From the NCBI GenBank assembly GCA_945931475.1, contig CAMEPD010000007.1, forward strand, positions 1 to 50,433: a stretch of 50,433 nucleotides of DNA, read 5' to 3'. A program made the position numbers and the translations under genes. The DNA comes from an uncultured Muribaculaceae bacterium. Lineage in GTDB: Bacteria; Bacteroidota; Bacteroidia; Bacteroidales; Muribaculaceae. Within the stretch, counting starts at the first letter, position 1; every line of letters starts with the position of its first letter. The notes below the pieces were generated by a model that worked only from the letters and a program-made list of their open reading frames with translations, ran no database searches and was not told the origin of the DNA. Of the stretch, positions 6,598-14,632 are shown one piece after another.

Positions 6598-7659
6598 TTA
6601 TCGGGTAATCTCGAGTTCTTTCAGCAGCTTGGGGGTTATTACGTTTTCCGAACTGAATGTGGCGGCGTGCAGCTGTGCCGCGCTGGCCATGGCGGCGAGG
6701 TTGTAGCATCCGTCGATGCACCCCTTCATCCGGTCGCATAGCGCTTCTGTGTCGTGGGTCGGCACTATCAGTGCCGTCTCGCCGTCGGTCATGAACTGTG
6801 TGTTGTGGGCCCAGTCGGATGCGATGATTGGCAGCCCGCTGATGAAGGCGTCGATGAATACGCCGGCGAAACATTCACCGGGGTAATATGTGGGGAAGAG
6901 CATGGCATCGTAGCCGGCGAGGGTGTCGTAGCCGGCGGCTTCGCGCAGGTTCAGGAAGCCGCAGTATCTTACGTTGGGTATCTCACTGACCTGCCTCTCG
7001 AAGCTCCGGCGATAATCGTCGGCTATACTGCCGTAAAAATCGACAGTGAAGCGGTCGGCGAGGCCCGCGGCGTTGAGCCGTCGTGCGGCTTCGATGATGT
7101 ATTCGCACCCTTTTTCGGGGGTGATGCGGCTGAGGAACACGAAGCGGCGCGCATGATTGCCGTCGGCGACGTAACGCCTGACACGCGGTTGAATATCAGG
7201 AAAATATGATATTGGCTTGAAGTTCGGTACCTGCACTACGTTGTGGATGCCGTATTCGGTGAGCTGTTTCTGCAGGAGTGGGCTTTCGACCACTGTCCGG
7301 TCGGCGTAATCGAGGATGTCGCGTTGCATGGTGTGCTGCGCGACGTGAGCCCCGATGGTGGCGCCGATTACCCAGTGAACGGTGTGCTGTTTCCACCCGA
7401 TGCGCTTCATGAGTCTGAGCATGGGGTAGATGTTCCCGGCGCTGCTCGATAGAATCAGCGTGGCCCGTTTGTGCGCCATCATATTCCATGCCAGCCTTAG
7501 CAGAATCCACGGACGGCGCCTCCACCCCTTGAAGTCCATCTCCCGGCAGCGCACGCCCAGTTCGCCGAGCCGCTTGATGAGCAGCTGGTTCTTCATGGTT
7601 TCGCCGTTGTCGGCACGACGTCCGGAGTCAATCCATCCTACTATAATAGCCTCGGTCAT
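6598..7659 (-). CDS. GT4-type glycosyltransferase
   Basis: A 353-aa GT-B fold enzyme. The N-terminal acceptor half includes IVGWIDSGRRADNGETMKNQ (glycine loop replaced by GETMKN) and HWVIGATIGAHVAQ. The C-terminal donor half begins at about residue 165 with FVFLSRITPEKGCEYIIEAA. PGECFAGVFIDAFISGLPII is the GT4 E-x7-E region for nucleotide-sugar binding. It probably adds a sugar to a surface polysaccharide or lipid-linked glycan at the inner membrane. I chose the ATG at 7659, which lies 4 nt after the stop of the acyltransferase gene; the upstream extension is antisense-like. With the acyltransferase it forms a two-gene operon whose third member may have been the truncated esterase. Confidence 0.88.
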   Translation of the reverse strand: MTEAIIVGWIDSGRRADNGETMKNQLLIKRLGELGVRCREMDFKGWRRRPWILLRLAWNMMAHKRATLILSSSAGNIYPMLRLMKRIGWKQHTVHWVIGATIGAHVAQHTMQRDILDYADRTVVESPLLQKQLTEYGIHNVVQVPNFKPISYFPDIQPRVRRYVADGNHARRFVFLSRITPEKGCEYIIEAARRLNAAGLADRFTVDFYGSIADDYRRSFERQVSEIPNVRYCGFLNLREAAGYDTLAGYDAMLFPTYYPGECFAGVFIDAFISGLPIIASDWAHNTQFMTDGETALIVPTHDTEALCDRMKGCIDGCYNLAAMASAAQLHAATFSSENVITPKLLKELEITR

Positions 7660-7663
7660 AGCG

Positions 7664-8227
7664 TTACTCAGTTTTGTGTTTGATAACCCGTGCGGGCGCG
7701 CCGACGGCCACGCAGTTGTCGGGGATGTCATCAAGCACCAGCGAATGGGCGCCGATTGTGACATTGTTGCCTATGTTGACCTTCCCTAATACGGTAGTAT
7801 TAAGACCCATATAGCAGTTGTCACCGACAGTGACCTGGCATACACCGCCCTTGCCGGCGCCGAGCAACACCCCTCCGGGAAAGGTGAAATTGCTGCCGAT
7901 GCGGCAGTGCTTGCCGATGTGGATAAACGAGCCGATATGATAGAAGTGGAGCCCCGGGCCGACGGTGTTGGGGAAAATCACCAGTTTCAGTTTCCAGCTC
8001 AGGCGTTTGTAGCGCAGGAAATGGTAGAGGTACAGCGCTTTGCCGAGCACCCCGTGGCGCACGTTCCTGTAATATTCCACTTTGCGAAGGTGCACCTTGA
8101 ATCGGTAGATGAAGTATTTCTCGTTGCAGAGAATACGGTCAACCAGTCCGCCCCATTTCATCTGGCTGAGATAGGGTGCGTTGTCTTCGCGTATATATCG
8201 TCTGAGGTCCTCTTTCGATTGTATCAT
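7664..8227 (-). CDS. CysE-like left-handed beta-helix acyltransferase
   Basis: 187 aa. Residues 1-80 are helical with basic patches (FRYKRLSWKLKL), and residues 85-180 carry hexapeptide repeats of the LbH fold (IGSFIHIGKHCRIGSNFTFP, VTVGDNCYMGLN, GKVNIGNNVTIGAHSLV). The usual ending VAVGAPARVI is present. This architecture is that of serine-acetyltransferase-like enzymes in polysaccharide loci, which O-acetylate sugars; the sulfur-assimilation CysE itself is longer at the N-terminus. A near-consensus -7 box (TAACTTTA, 8254-8261 reverse strand) lies 27 bp upstream. The next gene (glycosyltransferase) follows after 4 nt. Confidence 0.85.
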   Translation of the reverse strand: MIQSKEDLRRYIREDNAPYLSQMKWGGLVDRILCNEKYFIYRFKVHLRKVEYYRNVRHGVLGKALYLYHFLRYKRLSWKLKLVIFPNTVGPGLHFYHIGSFIHIGKHCRIGSNFTFPGGVLLGAGKGGVCQVTVGDNCYMGLNTTVLGKVNIGNNVTIGAHSLVLDDIPDNCVAVGAPARVIKHKTE

Positions 8228-8398
8228 AATGCAATCCGGCGAAACCGGGGGTGTAAAGTTAGCAATTTTTCGTCATATGGGCTGTAATGAGGACGCAAAT
8301 TATTGCGAAAGCCCTGCTGCGTGCTCAGGAACCGGTACGATTCAATCGCCGCCCCCCGTCAAAAAATGTAGCGCGCCGGCGCCCGGGCTGTCGCAATG

Positions 8399-8430
8399 TT
8401 GGGCAATTTCACGGAAAAGTTGTATCTTTG
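8399..8430 (+). promoter_or_regulatory. Promoter of the riboflavin synthase gene
   Basis: TTG (8399-8401), 21 bases, then TATCTTTG (8423-8430): an exact TAnnTTTG. The start codon is 27 bp downstream, implying a short leader with no room for an FMN riboswitch after the start site. Confidence 0.65.
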
Positions 8431-8456
8431 CCGAAAAGACCAATATACCTAAAGAT

Positions 8457-9059
8457 ATGTTTTCCGGAATAGTTGAAGAGGCTGCCAGCCTTGTTGAGAT
8501 TCGCCGCGACGGCGGCAACGTGCATCTCACGCTCAGATGCTCATTCACCGATGAACTGCGTATCGACCAGTCGGTGGCCCATAACGGCGTGTGTCTCACC
8601 GTGGTAGCCATCCACGACGACGGCACATACACCGTCACGGCCATCGAGGAGACCCTGCGACGCTCCAACCTCGGGCAGCTCCGCGTCGGTGACCTGGTGA
8701 ATGTAGAGCGCTGTATGCGCATGAACGGACGCCTCGACGGCCATATCGTGCAGGGGCACGTCGACTGCACCGCCATCTGCGTCGACACCGAGGAGGTCGA
8801 CGGCTCGACCTACTTCAAATTCGCCTACACCTGCTCGCCTGAACTTGTGCGCAAGGGATACGTTACAGTTGAGAAGGGTTCGGTGACGGTAAACGGTGTG
8901 AGCCTTACGGTGTGCGACTCGGAGCCCGAGTCGTTCCGCGTGGCCATCATCCCCTATACTTTCGAGCACACCAACTTCTGCCGCATAGCCAAGGGCTCCG
9001 TGGTCAACCTCGAATTCGACATCATCGGCAAATACATCGCCCGGATTATCCCCGGCTGA
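8457..9059 (+). CDS. ribE: Riboflavin synthase, alpha subunit
   Basis: A 200-aa protein starting MFSGIVEE, the invariant N-terminus of riboflavin synthase. It has the two tandem lumazine-binding domains: residues about 1-95 (VAHNGVCLTVVAI, ETLRRSNLGQL) and 97-195 (DGHIVQGHVDCTA, VTVNGVSLTV, AIIPYTFEHTNF). It converts two 6,7-dimethyl-8-ribityllumazine molecules to riboflavin in the cytoplasm. The usual GGH before xVQGHVD is DGH here. The gene has its own promoter and is followed 29 bp later by the GH31 gene in the same direction. Confidence 0.96.
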   Translation: MFSGIVEEAASLVEIRRDGGNVHLTLRCSFTDELRIDQSVAHNGVCLTVVAIHDDGTYTVTAIEETLRRSNLGQLRVGDLVNVERCMRMNGRLDGHIVQGHVDCTAICVDTEEVDGSTYFKFAYTCSPELVRKGYVTVEKGSVTVNGVSLTVCDSEPESFRVAIIPYTFEHTNFCRIAKGSVVNLEFDIIGKYIARIIPG

Positions 9060-9088
9060 AACTGACACACTTACATTCATATAGCACC

Positions 9089-11464
9089 ATGAACAACCTG
9101 AAATTCCTCGCCGCATTCGCCGCAGCCACTCTGGCGGTAGCTGTGGCAGGTGCCGCATCACCGGCAAACTCCGTGACCTACACGCGCCCCGATGGCTCGA
9201 AAGCTACGGTCACTGCCATCTCCGACAATATTATAAAGGTGTCGCCCGGAACGGCCCCAACTGAATCGCGCATCGCCCTTACCCCGAAAAAAGGGTTCAC
9301 CGGCCAGATTTCCGAAGCCCTCGATCACGCCACCATCCTCACCCCCACTGGCCTGCGCGTCGACGTCAACAAGGTCACGGGCGAGCTTTCGGTTAACGGC
9401 GGCAACCGCCGCGCCATCACCGACAGCGGTGTGCGCCGCACCGATGCCAAGGGGCGACACGCCCTAACCCTCGCCACGCCCGGCAATCCACGCCACGTAT
9501 ACGGCGGCGGCGAACGCGGCTACAGCTTCAACCTCTACGGCGATACCCTCGAGGTCTACAATACGCAGAACTACGGTTACACCGAGGGTGATCCCCGCAT
9601 CAAGCGCATGAACATCACCATGCCGATGCTCATTTACCCCGAGGGATATGCCGTGCTCTTCGATGACATTGCGGCCGCCGAAATGCTGCAGAACGATTCG
9701 CTCAGCTACGCCACTGAGGCTCCCGCCGAACCGGCATACTACTTCATCAACTCGCCGGCCGGATTCCCAGGCGTCACAACTGCTGTCACCGAGCTTGTCG
9801 GCCGTCAGGAACTTCCGCCCTTCTGGTCGCTGGCATATATCACATCGAAATACGGCTACCACACCGAGGACGAGGCCCGCGGCGCCATCGACTCGCTCCG
9901 CACCGCCGGCTATCCCGTCGACGGCATGGTGCTCGACCTTTACTGGTACGGCAAAGAACAGGATATGGGGCGCCTGGCATGGGAACCCGAGCAGTGGCCC
10001 GACCCTACAAAGATGCTCGCCGACCTTAAGGCTCAGGGTGTCAATATGGTAGCCATCTCGCAGCCCTTCGTGCTCAAGAACGGCAAAGCCCTCCCCAACT
10101 TCGAAATGATGGACAAGGCCCGTATGTTCGGCCGCGATTCGCTCGGCAATACCCGCGAGGTAACCATCTGGGTGGGCGAAGGCGGTATGTTCGATATGTC
10201 GAACCCCGACACCCGCGCATGGCTTCGCCAGCGATACAAGGAACTTACTGACTCCGGCATGACCGGCTGGTGGGGTGACCTGGGCGAACCCGAGGCACAT
10301 CCCGCCGACATGATTCACGCCAACGGCCTGACGGCGCGCCAGTACCATAACTATTACGGCAACGACTGGAGCAGCATCATCTACAATCTCTTCGCTGAGG
10401 AGTACCCCGAAACGCGCCTGATGGCCCTGATGCGCGGCGGCACTACCGGCCTGCAGCGCTACAGCGTATTCCCCTGGTCGACAGATGTGTCGCGCTCGTG
10501 GGGCGGCCTGCAGCCGCAGGTGAAAATCATGCTTAACTCCGGCCTCTCAGGGCTGGGGTACATGAGTCACGACGTAGGCGGTTTCGCCATCGACAAGGAG
10601 AACCCCATCGACCCCGAGCTATATGTGCGCTGGCTGCAGCTCGGACTCTTCTCGCCGGTGTTCCGCACCCACTCGCAGCTTTATGCCGAGCCCTACCATT
10701 ATCCCGCACAGCATGATATACTGCTGCCGCTGGTTAAGCGCCGTTACAGTATGCTCCCCTACACCTATACCCTGGCGTGGGAGAATGCCACCACCGGCAC
10801 TCCGCTCGTGCGCCCCGTAGGGTTCTACGAGAAGAACCCTGCCGCCACCGACAGTATCGTCAACGAATTCCTCTTCGGCCGCGATATGCTCGTGGCGCCC
10901 GTGCTGACTCAGGGCACCACCGAACGCTCTGTCTACTTCCCCGAGGAGGGTACCGTATGGGTGGATGTCAACACCCCGGCCAAAACATACAAGGGGGGCA
11001 CCACGGCCACCGTAGCCGCTCCCCTCGATGTGATTCCGGTATACGTGCGCGCCGGTTCGATTATCCCTTCGGCGCCCTACGAAATGAAGAACGTGAGCGA
11101 CTACAATCCGGCCCGATACACATTTGATTACTATCCAGGCGGACAATCGGGCGAAACCTCATACACCCTATTCGAGGACGACCGCACCTCGCGCTCGTCG
11201 CTCCCGGCCGGCAAGTTCGCCCTGCTGAATGTTTCGGCTAACAATATGGCTGCCTCCACAGTGATTTCAGTGATGTCGGAGGGTAGCTACGAGGGGATGC
11301 CCGCACAGCGTGAGCTCACCTTTGTGCTCCACGGATTCGATGCGCCCAAGTCGGTGACTGTGAACGGCACACCCCTGAAATACAGCTACGACAAGGCAGC
11401 GCGTACACTCACTGTAGATGTTCCGGCCGCCGAGCTGCCACTTTCGGTGATTGTCGACAAATAA
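9089..11464 (+). CDS. Secreted glycoside hydrolase family 31 (alpha-glucosidase type)
   Basis: A 791-aa protein with a signal peptide (NNLKFLAAFAAATLAVAVAGA). The GH31 N-terminal beta-sandwich (about 30-240, VYGGGERG) is followed by a (beta/alpha)8 barrel (about 245-580). GWWGDLGEPE carries the likely nucleophile Asp397, and FPWSTDVSRSW the likely acid/base Asp466. Substrate-side blocks MVLDLYWYG and SPVFRTHSQ are also seen. C-terminal beta domains hold PLDVIPVYVRAGSIIP. It probably removes terminal alpha-glucosyl or alpha-xylosyl units from oligosaccharides in the periplasm. The sequence does not fix the specificity. An array of 9-bp repeats begins 7 bp after the stop. Confidence 0.93.
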   Translation: MNNLKFLAAFAAATLAVAVAGAASPANSVTYTRPDGSKATVTAISDNIIKVSPGTAPTESRIALTPKKGFTGQISEALDHATILTPTGLRVDVNKVTGELSVNGGNRRAITDSGVRRTDAKGRHALTLATPGNPRHVYGGGERGYSFNLYGDTLEVYNTQNYGYTEGDPRIKRMNITMPMLIYPEGYAVLFDDIAAAEMLQNDSLSYATEAPAEPAYYFINSPAGFPGVTTAVTELVGRQELPPFWSLAYITSKYGYHTEDEARGAIDSLRTAGYPVDGMVLDLYWYGKEQDMGRLAWEPEQWPDPTKMLADLKAQGVNMVAISQPFVLKNGKALPNFEMMDKARMFGRDSLGNTREVTIWVGEGGMFDMSNPDTRAWLRQRYKELTDSGMTGWWGDLGEPEAHPADMIHANGLTARQYHNYYGNDWSSIIYNLFAEEYPETRLMALMRGGTTGLQRYSVFPWSTDVSRSWGGLQPQVKIMLNSGLSGLGYMSHDVGGFAIDKENPIDPELYVRWLQLGLFSPVFRTHSQLYAEPYHYPAQHDILLPLVKRRYSMLPYTYTLAWENATTGTPLVRPVGFYEKNPAATDSIVNEFLFGRDMLVAPVLTQGTTERSVYFPEEGTVWVDVNTPAKTYKGGTTATVAAPLDVIPVYVRAGSIIPSAPYEMKNVSDYNPARYTFDYYPGGQSGETSYTLFEDDRTSRSSLPAGKFALLNVSANNMAASTVISVMSEGSYEGMPAQRELTFVLHGFDAPKSVTVNGTPLKYSYDKAARTLTVDVPAAELPLSVIVDK

Positions 11465-11470
11465 CGCTCT

Positions 11471-11575
11471 CGGAGTAATCGGAATTATCGGAATTATCGG
11501 AATTATCGGAGTTCTCTGATAACTCTGATTACTCTGATTACTCCGATTCCTCCGATAATTCCGATTCCTCCGACC
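11471..11575. repeat. Strand-switching array of 9-bp repeats
   Basis: About 11.5 units of 9 bp fill most of the gap between the GH31 and DUF4491 genes. The first five units are CGGAATTAT-like and the last six are the complement type (CTGATTACT, CCGATTCCT, CCGATAATT). The whole forms a large imperfect hairpin centred near 11515. It could terminate or attenuate the GH31 transcript. A second, diverged 9-bp array lies at 13031-13095. Confidence 0.8.
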
Positions 11576-11587
11576 TTTCAATTTTGT

Positions 11588-11923
11588 ATGGAATTTTTAC
11601 AAGAATATAATCTTACCGGGCTCGCCTTGGGCGCGTGCAGTTTTCTGATAATCGGCCTGTTTCACCCGCTGGTTGTCAAGGGTGAATACTACTTCGGCGT
11701 TCGTTGCTGGTGGGCTTTCCTGCTACTGGCTATCGTTTCCGGAACGGCATCGCTGCTGGTCGACGGCGTCTTCTGGCAGACACTCCTGGGGGTGCTGGCT
11801 TTCTCGTCGCTATGGAGTATCCTCGAGGTGTTCGAGCAGCGCGACCGCGTGCGCAAAGGGTGGTTCCCCGCCAATCCGCGCCGTGTCGGTAAGAATGATA
11901 AAAATGCAGAACGACAAGCATAA
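11588..11923 (+). CDS. DUF4491 membrane protein
   Basis: A 111-aa protein with three hydrophobic helices (residues about 10-30, 40-60, 65-82) and the family blocks LIIGLFHPLVVKGEYYFG, RCWWAFL and LWSILEVFEQRDRV, ending KGWFPANPRR. DUF4491 is a small inner-membrane family of unknown function found in Bacteroidota and Firmicutes. The stop codon lies in the loop of a hairpin (11907-11933), which may end this transcript ahead of asnA. Confidence 0.85.
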   Translation: MEFLQEYNLTGLALGACSFLIIGLFHPLVVKGEYYFGVRCWWAFLLLAIVSGTASLLVDGVFWQTLLGVLAFSSLWSILEVFEQRDRVRKGWFPANPRRVGKNDKNAERQA

Positions 11924-11933
11924 TGTCGTTCTG
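11907..11933 (+). terminator. Hairpin at the end of the DUF4491 gene
   Basis: A perfect 10-bp stem (CAGAACGACA, 11907-11916, with 11924-11933) and a 7-nt loop containing the DUF4491 stop codon. No U-tract follows. It lies immediately before the asnA -33 box (11935), so it may be a terminator or an operator. Confidence 0.4.
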
Positions 11934-11934
11934 A

Positions 11935-11966
11935 TTTGCATACTTAAAGAAATTTGCTTAATTTTG
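11935..11966 (+). promoter_or_regulatory. Promoter of asnA
   Basis: TTTG (11935-11938), 20 bases, then TAATTTTG (11959-11966), an exact Bacteroidota match. The start codon follows 18 bp later. Confidence 0.7.
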
Positions 11967-11984
11967 CGCCATATTTTTAACAAT

Positions 11985-13019
11985 ATGGCGCTGATTTTAC
12001 CCAAGAAATACAAGCAGAAACTCACCGTAGAGACCACTGAGGTGGCCATCAAGATGGTGAAGGACGAATTTCAGAAACAATTGATCAAGCAGCTGCAGCT
12101 GCGGCGAGTCACTGCCCCGCTTTTCGTGGCCGCAGGCACCGGTATCAACGACGACCTCAACGGCGTGGAGCCGCCCGTATCGTTCGAGGTGCCGGCCATG
12201 GACGGTATCCGTGCCGAGGTAGTGCACTCGCTGGCCAAATGGAAACGGCTCAAGCTCGCGGCATACGACATCGCCCCGGGGTTCGGCCTCTATACCGACA
12301 TGAACGCCATCCGCGCCACCGAGACCCCCGACAACCTCCATTCGCTCTACGTCGACCAGTGGGATTGGGAGAAAACCATCCTTCCGGGCGACCGCAGCCG
12401 CGGGTACCTCATGGCTACAGTAAGATCCATCTATTCTGCAATGCGCGCCGTTGAGGCGCTGATTTACGAGAGGTTTCCCCACATCACTCCCACGCTCCCC
12501 GACGAAATCACCGTCATCGACTCGCAGGACCTGCTCGACCGCTATCCCGAACTGTCAGCCAAGGAGCGCGAGGCTGCGGTGGCGCGCGAATACGGCGCCG
12601 TGTTCATCATGGGCATCGGAGCGCCGCTCAGCAACGGGCAGCCGCACGACCTGCGCGCCCCCGACTACGATGACTGGAGCAGTGCAACGCCCGACGGGCG
12701 CCGCGGTCTGAACGGTGATATAATAGTGTGGAGCCGGGTACTGGAGTGCCCGGTGGAATTGTCGTCGATGGGCATCCGCGTGAGCCCCGAGGCGCTGCGC
12801 AGCCAGCTTGAAGCCACCGGCAAGACCGACCGCGTCAACCTGCCGTTCCACCGTCGGCTGCTCGCCGGCGAACTGCCCGCGTCTATCGGCGGAGGCATCG
12901 GCCAAAGCCGCCTGTGTATGTTCCTGTTGCAGAAAGCCCACATTGGCGAAGTGCAGGCCTCCCTGTGGCCCTCCTCCGACATCGCCGCCTGCCGCTCCGC
13001 CGGCATCGACCTGCTGTAG
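11985..13019 (+). CDS. asnA: Aspartate--ammonia ligase
   Basis: A 344-aa protein of normal length for AsnA, with a class II tRNA-synthetase-like catalytic core. Typical blocks: RVTAPLFVAAGTGINDDLNG, VHSLAKWKRLKL, GLYTDMNAIR, LHSLYVDQWDWE and the C-terminal SIGGGIGQSRLCMFLLQKAHIGEVQ. It makes asparagine from aspartate, ammonia and ATP (forming AMP) in the cytoplasm. The ATG at 11985 sits just after a consensus promoter; the upstream frame through the DUF4491 gene is spurious. Convergent with the exopolysaccharide operon, with a 9-bp repeat array between. Confidence 0.97.
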   Translation: MALILPKKYKQKLTVETTEVAIKMVKDEFQKQLIKQLQLRRVTAPLFVAAGTGINDDLNGVEPPVSFEVPAMDGIRAEVVHSLAKWKRLKLAAYDIAPGFGLYTDMNAIRATETPDNLHSLYVDQWDWEKTILPGDRSRGYLMATVRSIYSAMRAVEALIYERFPHITPTLPDEITVIDSQDLLDRYPELSAKEREAAVAREYGAVFIMGIGAPLSNGQPHDLRAPDYDDWSSATPDGRRGLNGDIIVWSRVLECPVELSSMGIRVSPEALRSQLEATGKTDRVNLPFHRRLLAGELPASIGGGIGQSRLCMFLLQKAHIGEVQASLWPSSDIAACRSAGIDLL

Positions 13020-13030
13020 ACAATATCGGA

Positions 13031-13095
13031 TATACTTTATGTATCTTATGTGCACATCAGCTACATACGACACATCAGCCACATTAATTACATGG
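13031..13095. repeat. Second 9-bp-period palindromic array between convergent genes
   Basis: Units such as ATGTATCTT, ATCAGCTAC, ATACGACAC, ATCAGCCAC and ATTAATTAC repeat every 9 bp. At 13038-13067 a 15-bp stem (13 of 15 paired, no loop) marks the strand switch. It lies 12 bp past the asnA stop and 17 bp before the wzy-like stop, so it probably serves as a bidirectional transcript end. Confidence 0.65.
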
Positions 13096-13111
13096 TCGAC
13101 AGGCGATGCGG

Positions 13112-14596
13112 TCAGTTGACGGCCTGCTCCTCAAAGGCGCCGCAGGCGATGGCTTCGCGGTTGACGGGGCGCACCTCGTCGCGCAGCAGGATGCCGGCGA
13201 AGACTACCGATGCTATCAGTTGGCCGCTCTGCTGTATCATGCCCGAATAGCCGCCGATGCCCAGCCACAGGAACACTGCCACTACACACAGGAAGTACTT
13301 GGCCATCGGCTTTTTACGCACTATCATCCACAGGAACCACAGCCAAAGCACATGACACACTACCCCGAATATCCCCATATTCAGGTAGAGCTGGATGGCG
13401 GTGATTTCCACGCCGGTGGCTAACTCGTCGGCTTGCGAGACGTCGATATAGAAGGGGTTGTGGATGTAGAACAGGTCGTTGGTGGTGTGCTCGGGATGGA
13501 GGAAGCCGAAGCCGAACATCTCCATATCCAGCTCGTCGATGAGTTCGAGTTTGGGGAGTGCCTGCGCCATACGGTCGGAGCCGGCGCGCGCCAGGTCCTC
13601 CTCGTCCTGGATATTGCCGAAGCCGATAATCTGGTTGACCTGTGATACCACTCGCATCGGGCTTTTCTCCACCATGATGTTGCCGCCGGCGAGACCAAGG
13701 TCGATGGCATAGAGCGCCACGAAGAAGCCCGTACCTATCAGTATGTATTTAAAATATTGGCGCGCAGAACCTTGCGAGATGATAAATCCGAAAATCAGGC
13801 CGGTTATCAATGTGAAGGTCTGGCTGGCGGCCAGGGCGCCTACCACCACTAACCAACACCATTTGGGCAGTTTCCAACCGCGCGACACGGGGAATATCAG
13901 CGGCACCAACAGGTACAGGCCGAAGCAGTTGATACGGCGGAACAGGAAGTGGAACGGCCGCGCGTCGAGGTCCCAGAACACCGATTGGCTGCCGTGGGCA
14001 AACGGCAGCATCACGAAGCCCGAGAAGATAAAGTAGTCGAGGCAATAGAACACGCACACCAGTATGGTGTAGGGGAACAGCGTGCGGAAGAACTTCTCGA
14101 AGCTGAATTCGCGTCCGCTGAATATCATCAGCGGAATGACGAAGAAGCAGAATGTCAGGAAGTTCGACATCACCGGTATCTGGTGCGATATCGGTTCGAG
14201 GCTCTTCCACGCCACGATGCAAAGCGCTGCGAAATAGAATGTTTCGGCCCACAGCGCCTTCTTGATCATGGGCGTTTTCTTCACCATGATGAAGCCGAAG
14301 AGCGCCACGGGAAGCATGAATATGGTGCGCGACAGCGTGGGCCCTTCATAGAAGAGGAAGCCGCCATAGGCTATCATCAGCTGCACCAGGAAACTGTAGC
14401 GGTCGCGGCGCCACGAGGCCGCCATGATGCCGAACATCACGGCCAACGCCGGGTAGAACTTGAGGCCCACGGCGGTCATGCACAGCAGGAACAGCAGCGG
14501 GGTGCGCGTGTTCTGCCATGTCATCTCGAAGCGCCGCGTTACTTTCTCGGAGGGTGTCTCCGTCGGAGCGGCCTGTGTGAGTGCCAGTGTGCTCAA
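13112..14596 (-). CDS. Wzy/O-antigen-ligase-like polysaccharide polymerase
   Basis: A 494-aa integral membrane protein with about 10-12 hydrophobic segments and one large extracytoplasmic loop (roughly residues 300-395). This layout is typical of Wzy polymerases and O-antigen ligases, whose sequences diverge strongly. By context it joins repeat units of the polysaccharide exported by the Wza/Wzc proteins encoded just upstream. The frame opens with a TTG codon at 14596; the first ATG is at 14524 (MTWQNTRTPLL), directly before the first membrane helix, so the start is uncertain. The exact donor and acceptor cannot be told from sequence. Confidence 0.75.
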   Translation of the reverse strand: MSTLALTQAAPTETPSEKVTRRFEMTWQNTRTPLLFLLCMTAVGLKFYPALAVMFGIMAASWRRDRYSFLVQLMIAYGGFLFYEGPTLSRTIFMLPVALFGFIMVKKTPMIKKALWAETFYFAALCIVAWKSLEPISHQIPVMSNFLTFCFFVIPLMIFSGREFSFEKFFRTLFPYTILVCVFYCLDYFIFSGFVMLPFAHGSQSVFWDLDARPFHFLFRRINCFGLYLLVPLIFPVSRGWKLPKWCWLVVVGALAASQTFTLITGLIFGFIISQGSARQYFKYILIGTGFFVALYAIDLGLAGGNIMVEKSPMRVVSQVNQIIGFGNIQDEEDLARAGSDRMAQALPKLELIDELDMEMFGFGFLHPEHTTNDLFYIHNPFYIDVSQADELATGVEITAIQLYLNMGIFGVVCHVLWLWFLWMIVRKKPMAKYFLCVVAVFLWLGIGGYSGMIQQSGQLIASVVFAGILLRDEVRPVNREAIACGAFEEQAVN

Positions 14597-14632
14597 TTAT
14601 TTGCGTTATAAAGGGTTATACAGTGTCGGATG

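Noticed and set aside
8228-8456. Possible FMN riboswitch in front of riboflavin synthase
   Set aside because: A good promoter lies at 8399-8430, leaving about 20 nt of leader, and the conserved FMN-aptamer blocks are not visible.
11471-11575. CRISPR-like array
   Set aside because: The units are only 9 bp, contiguous without spacers and reversed halfway, with no cas genes nearby.
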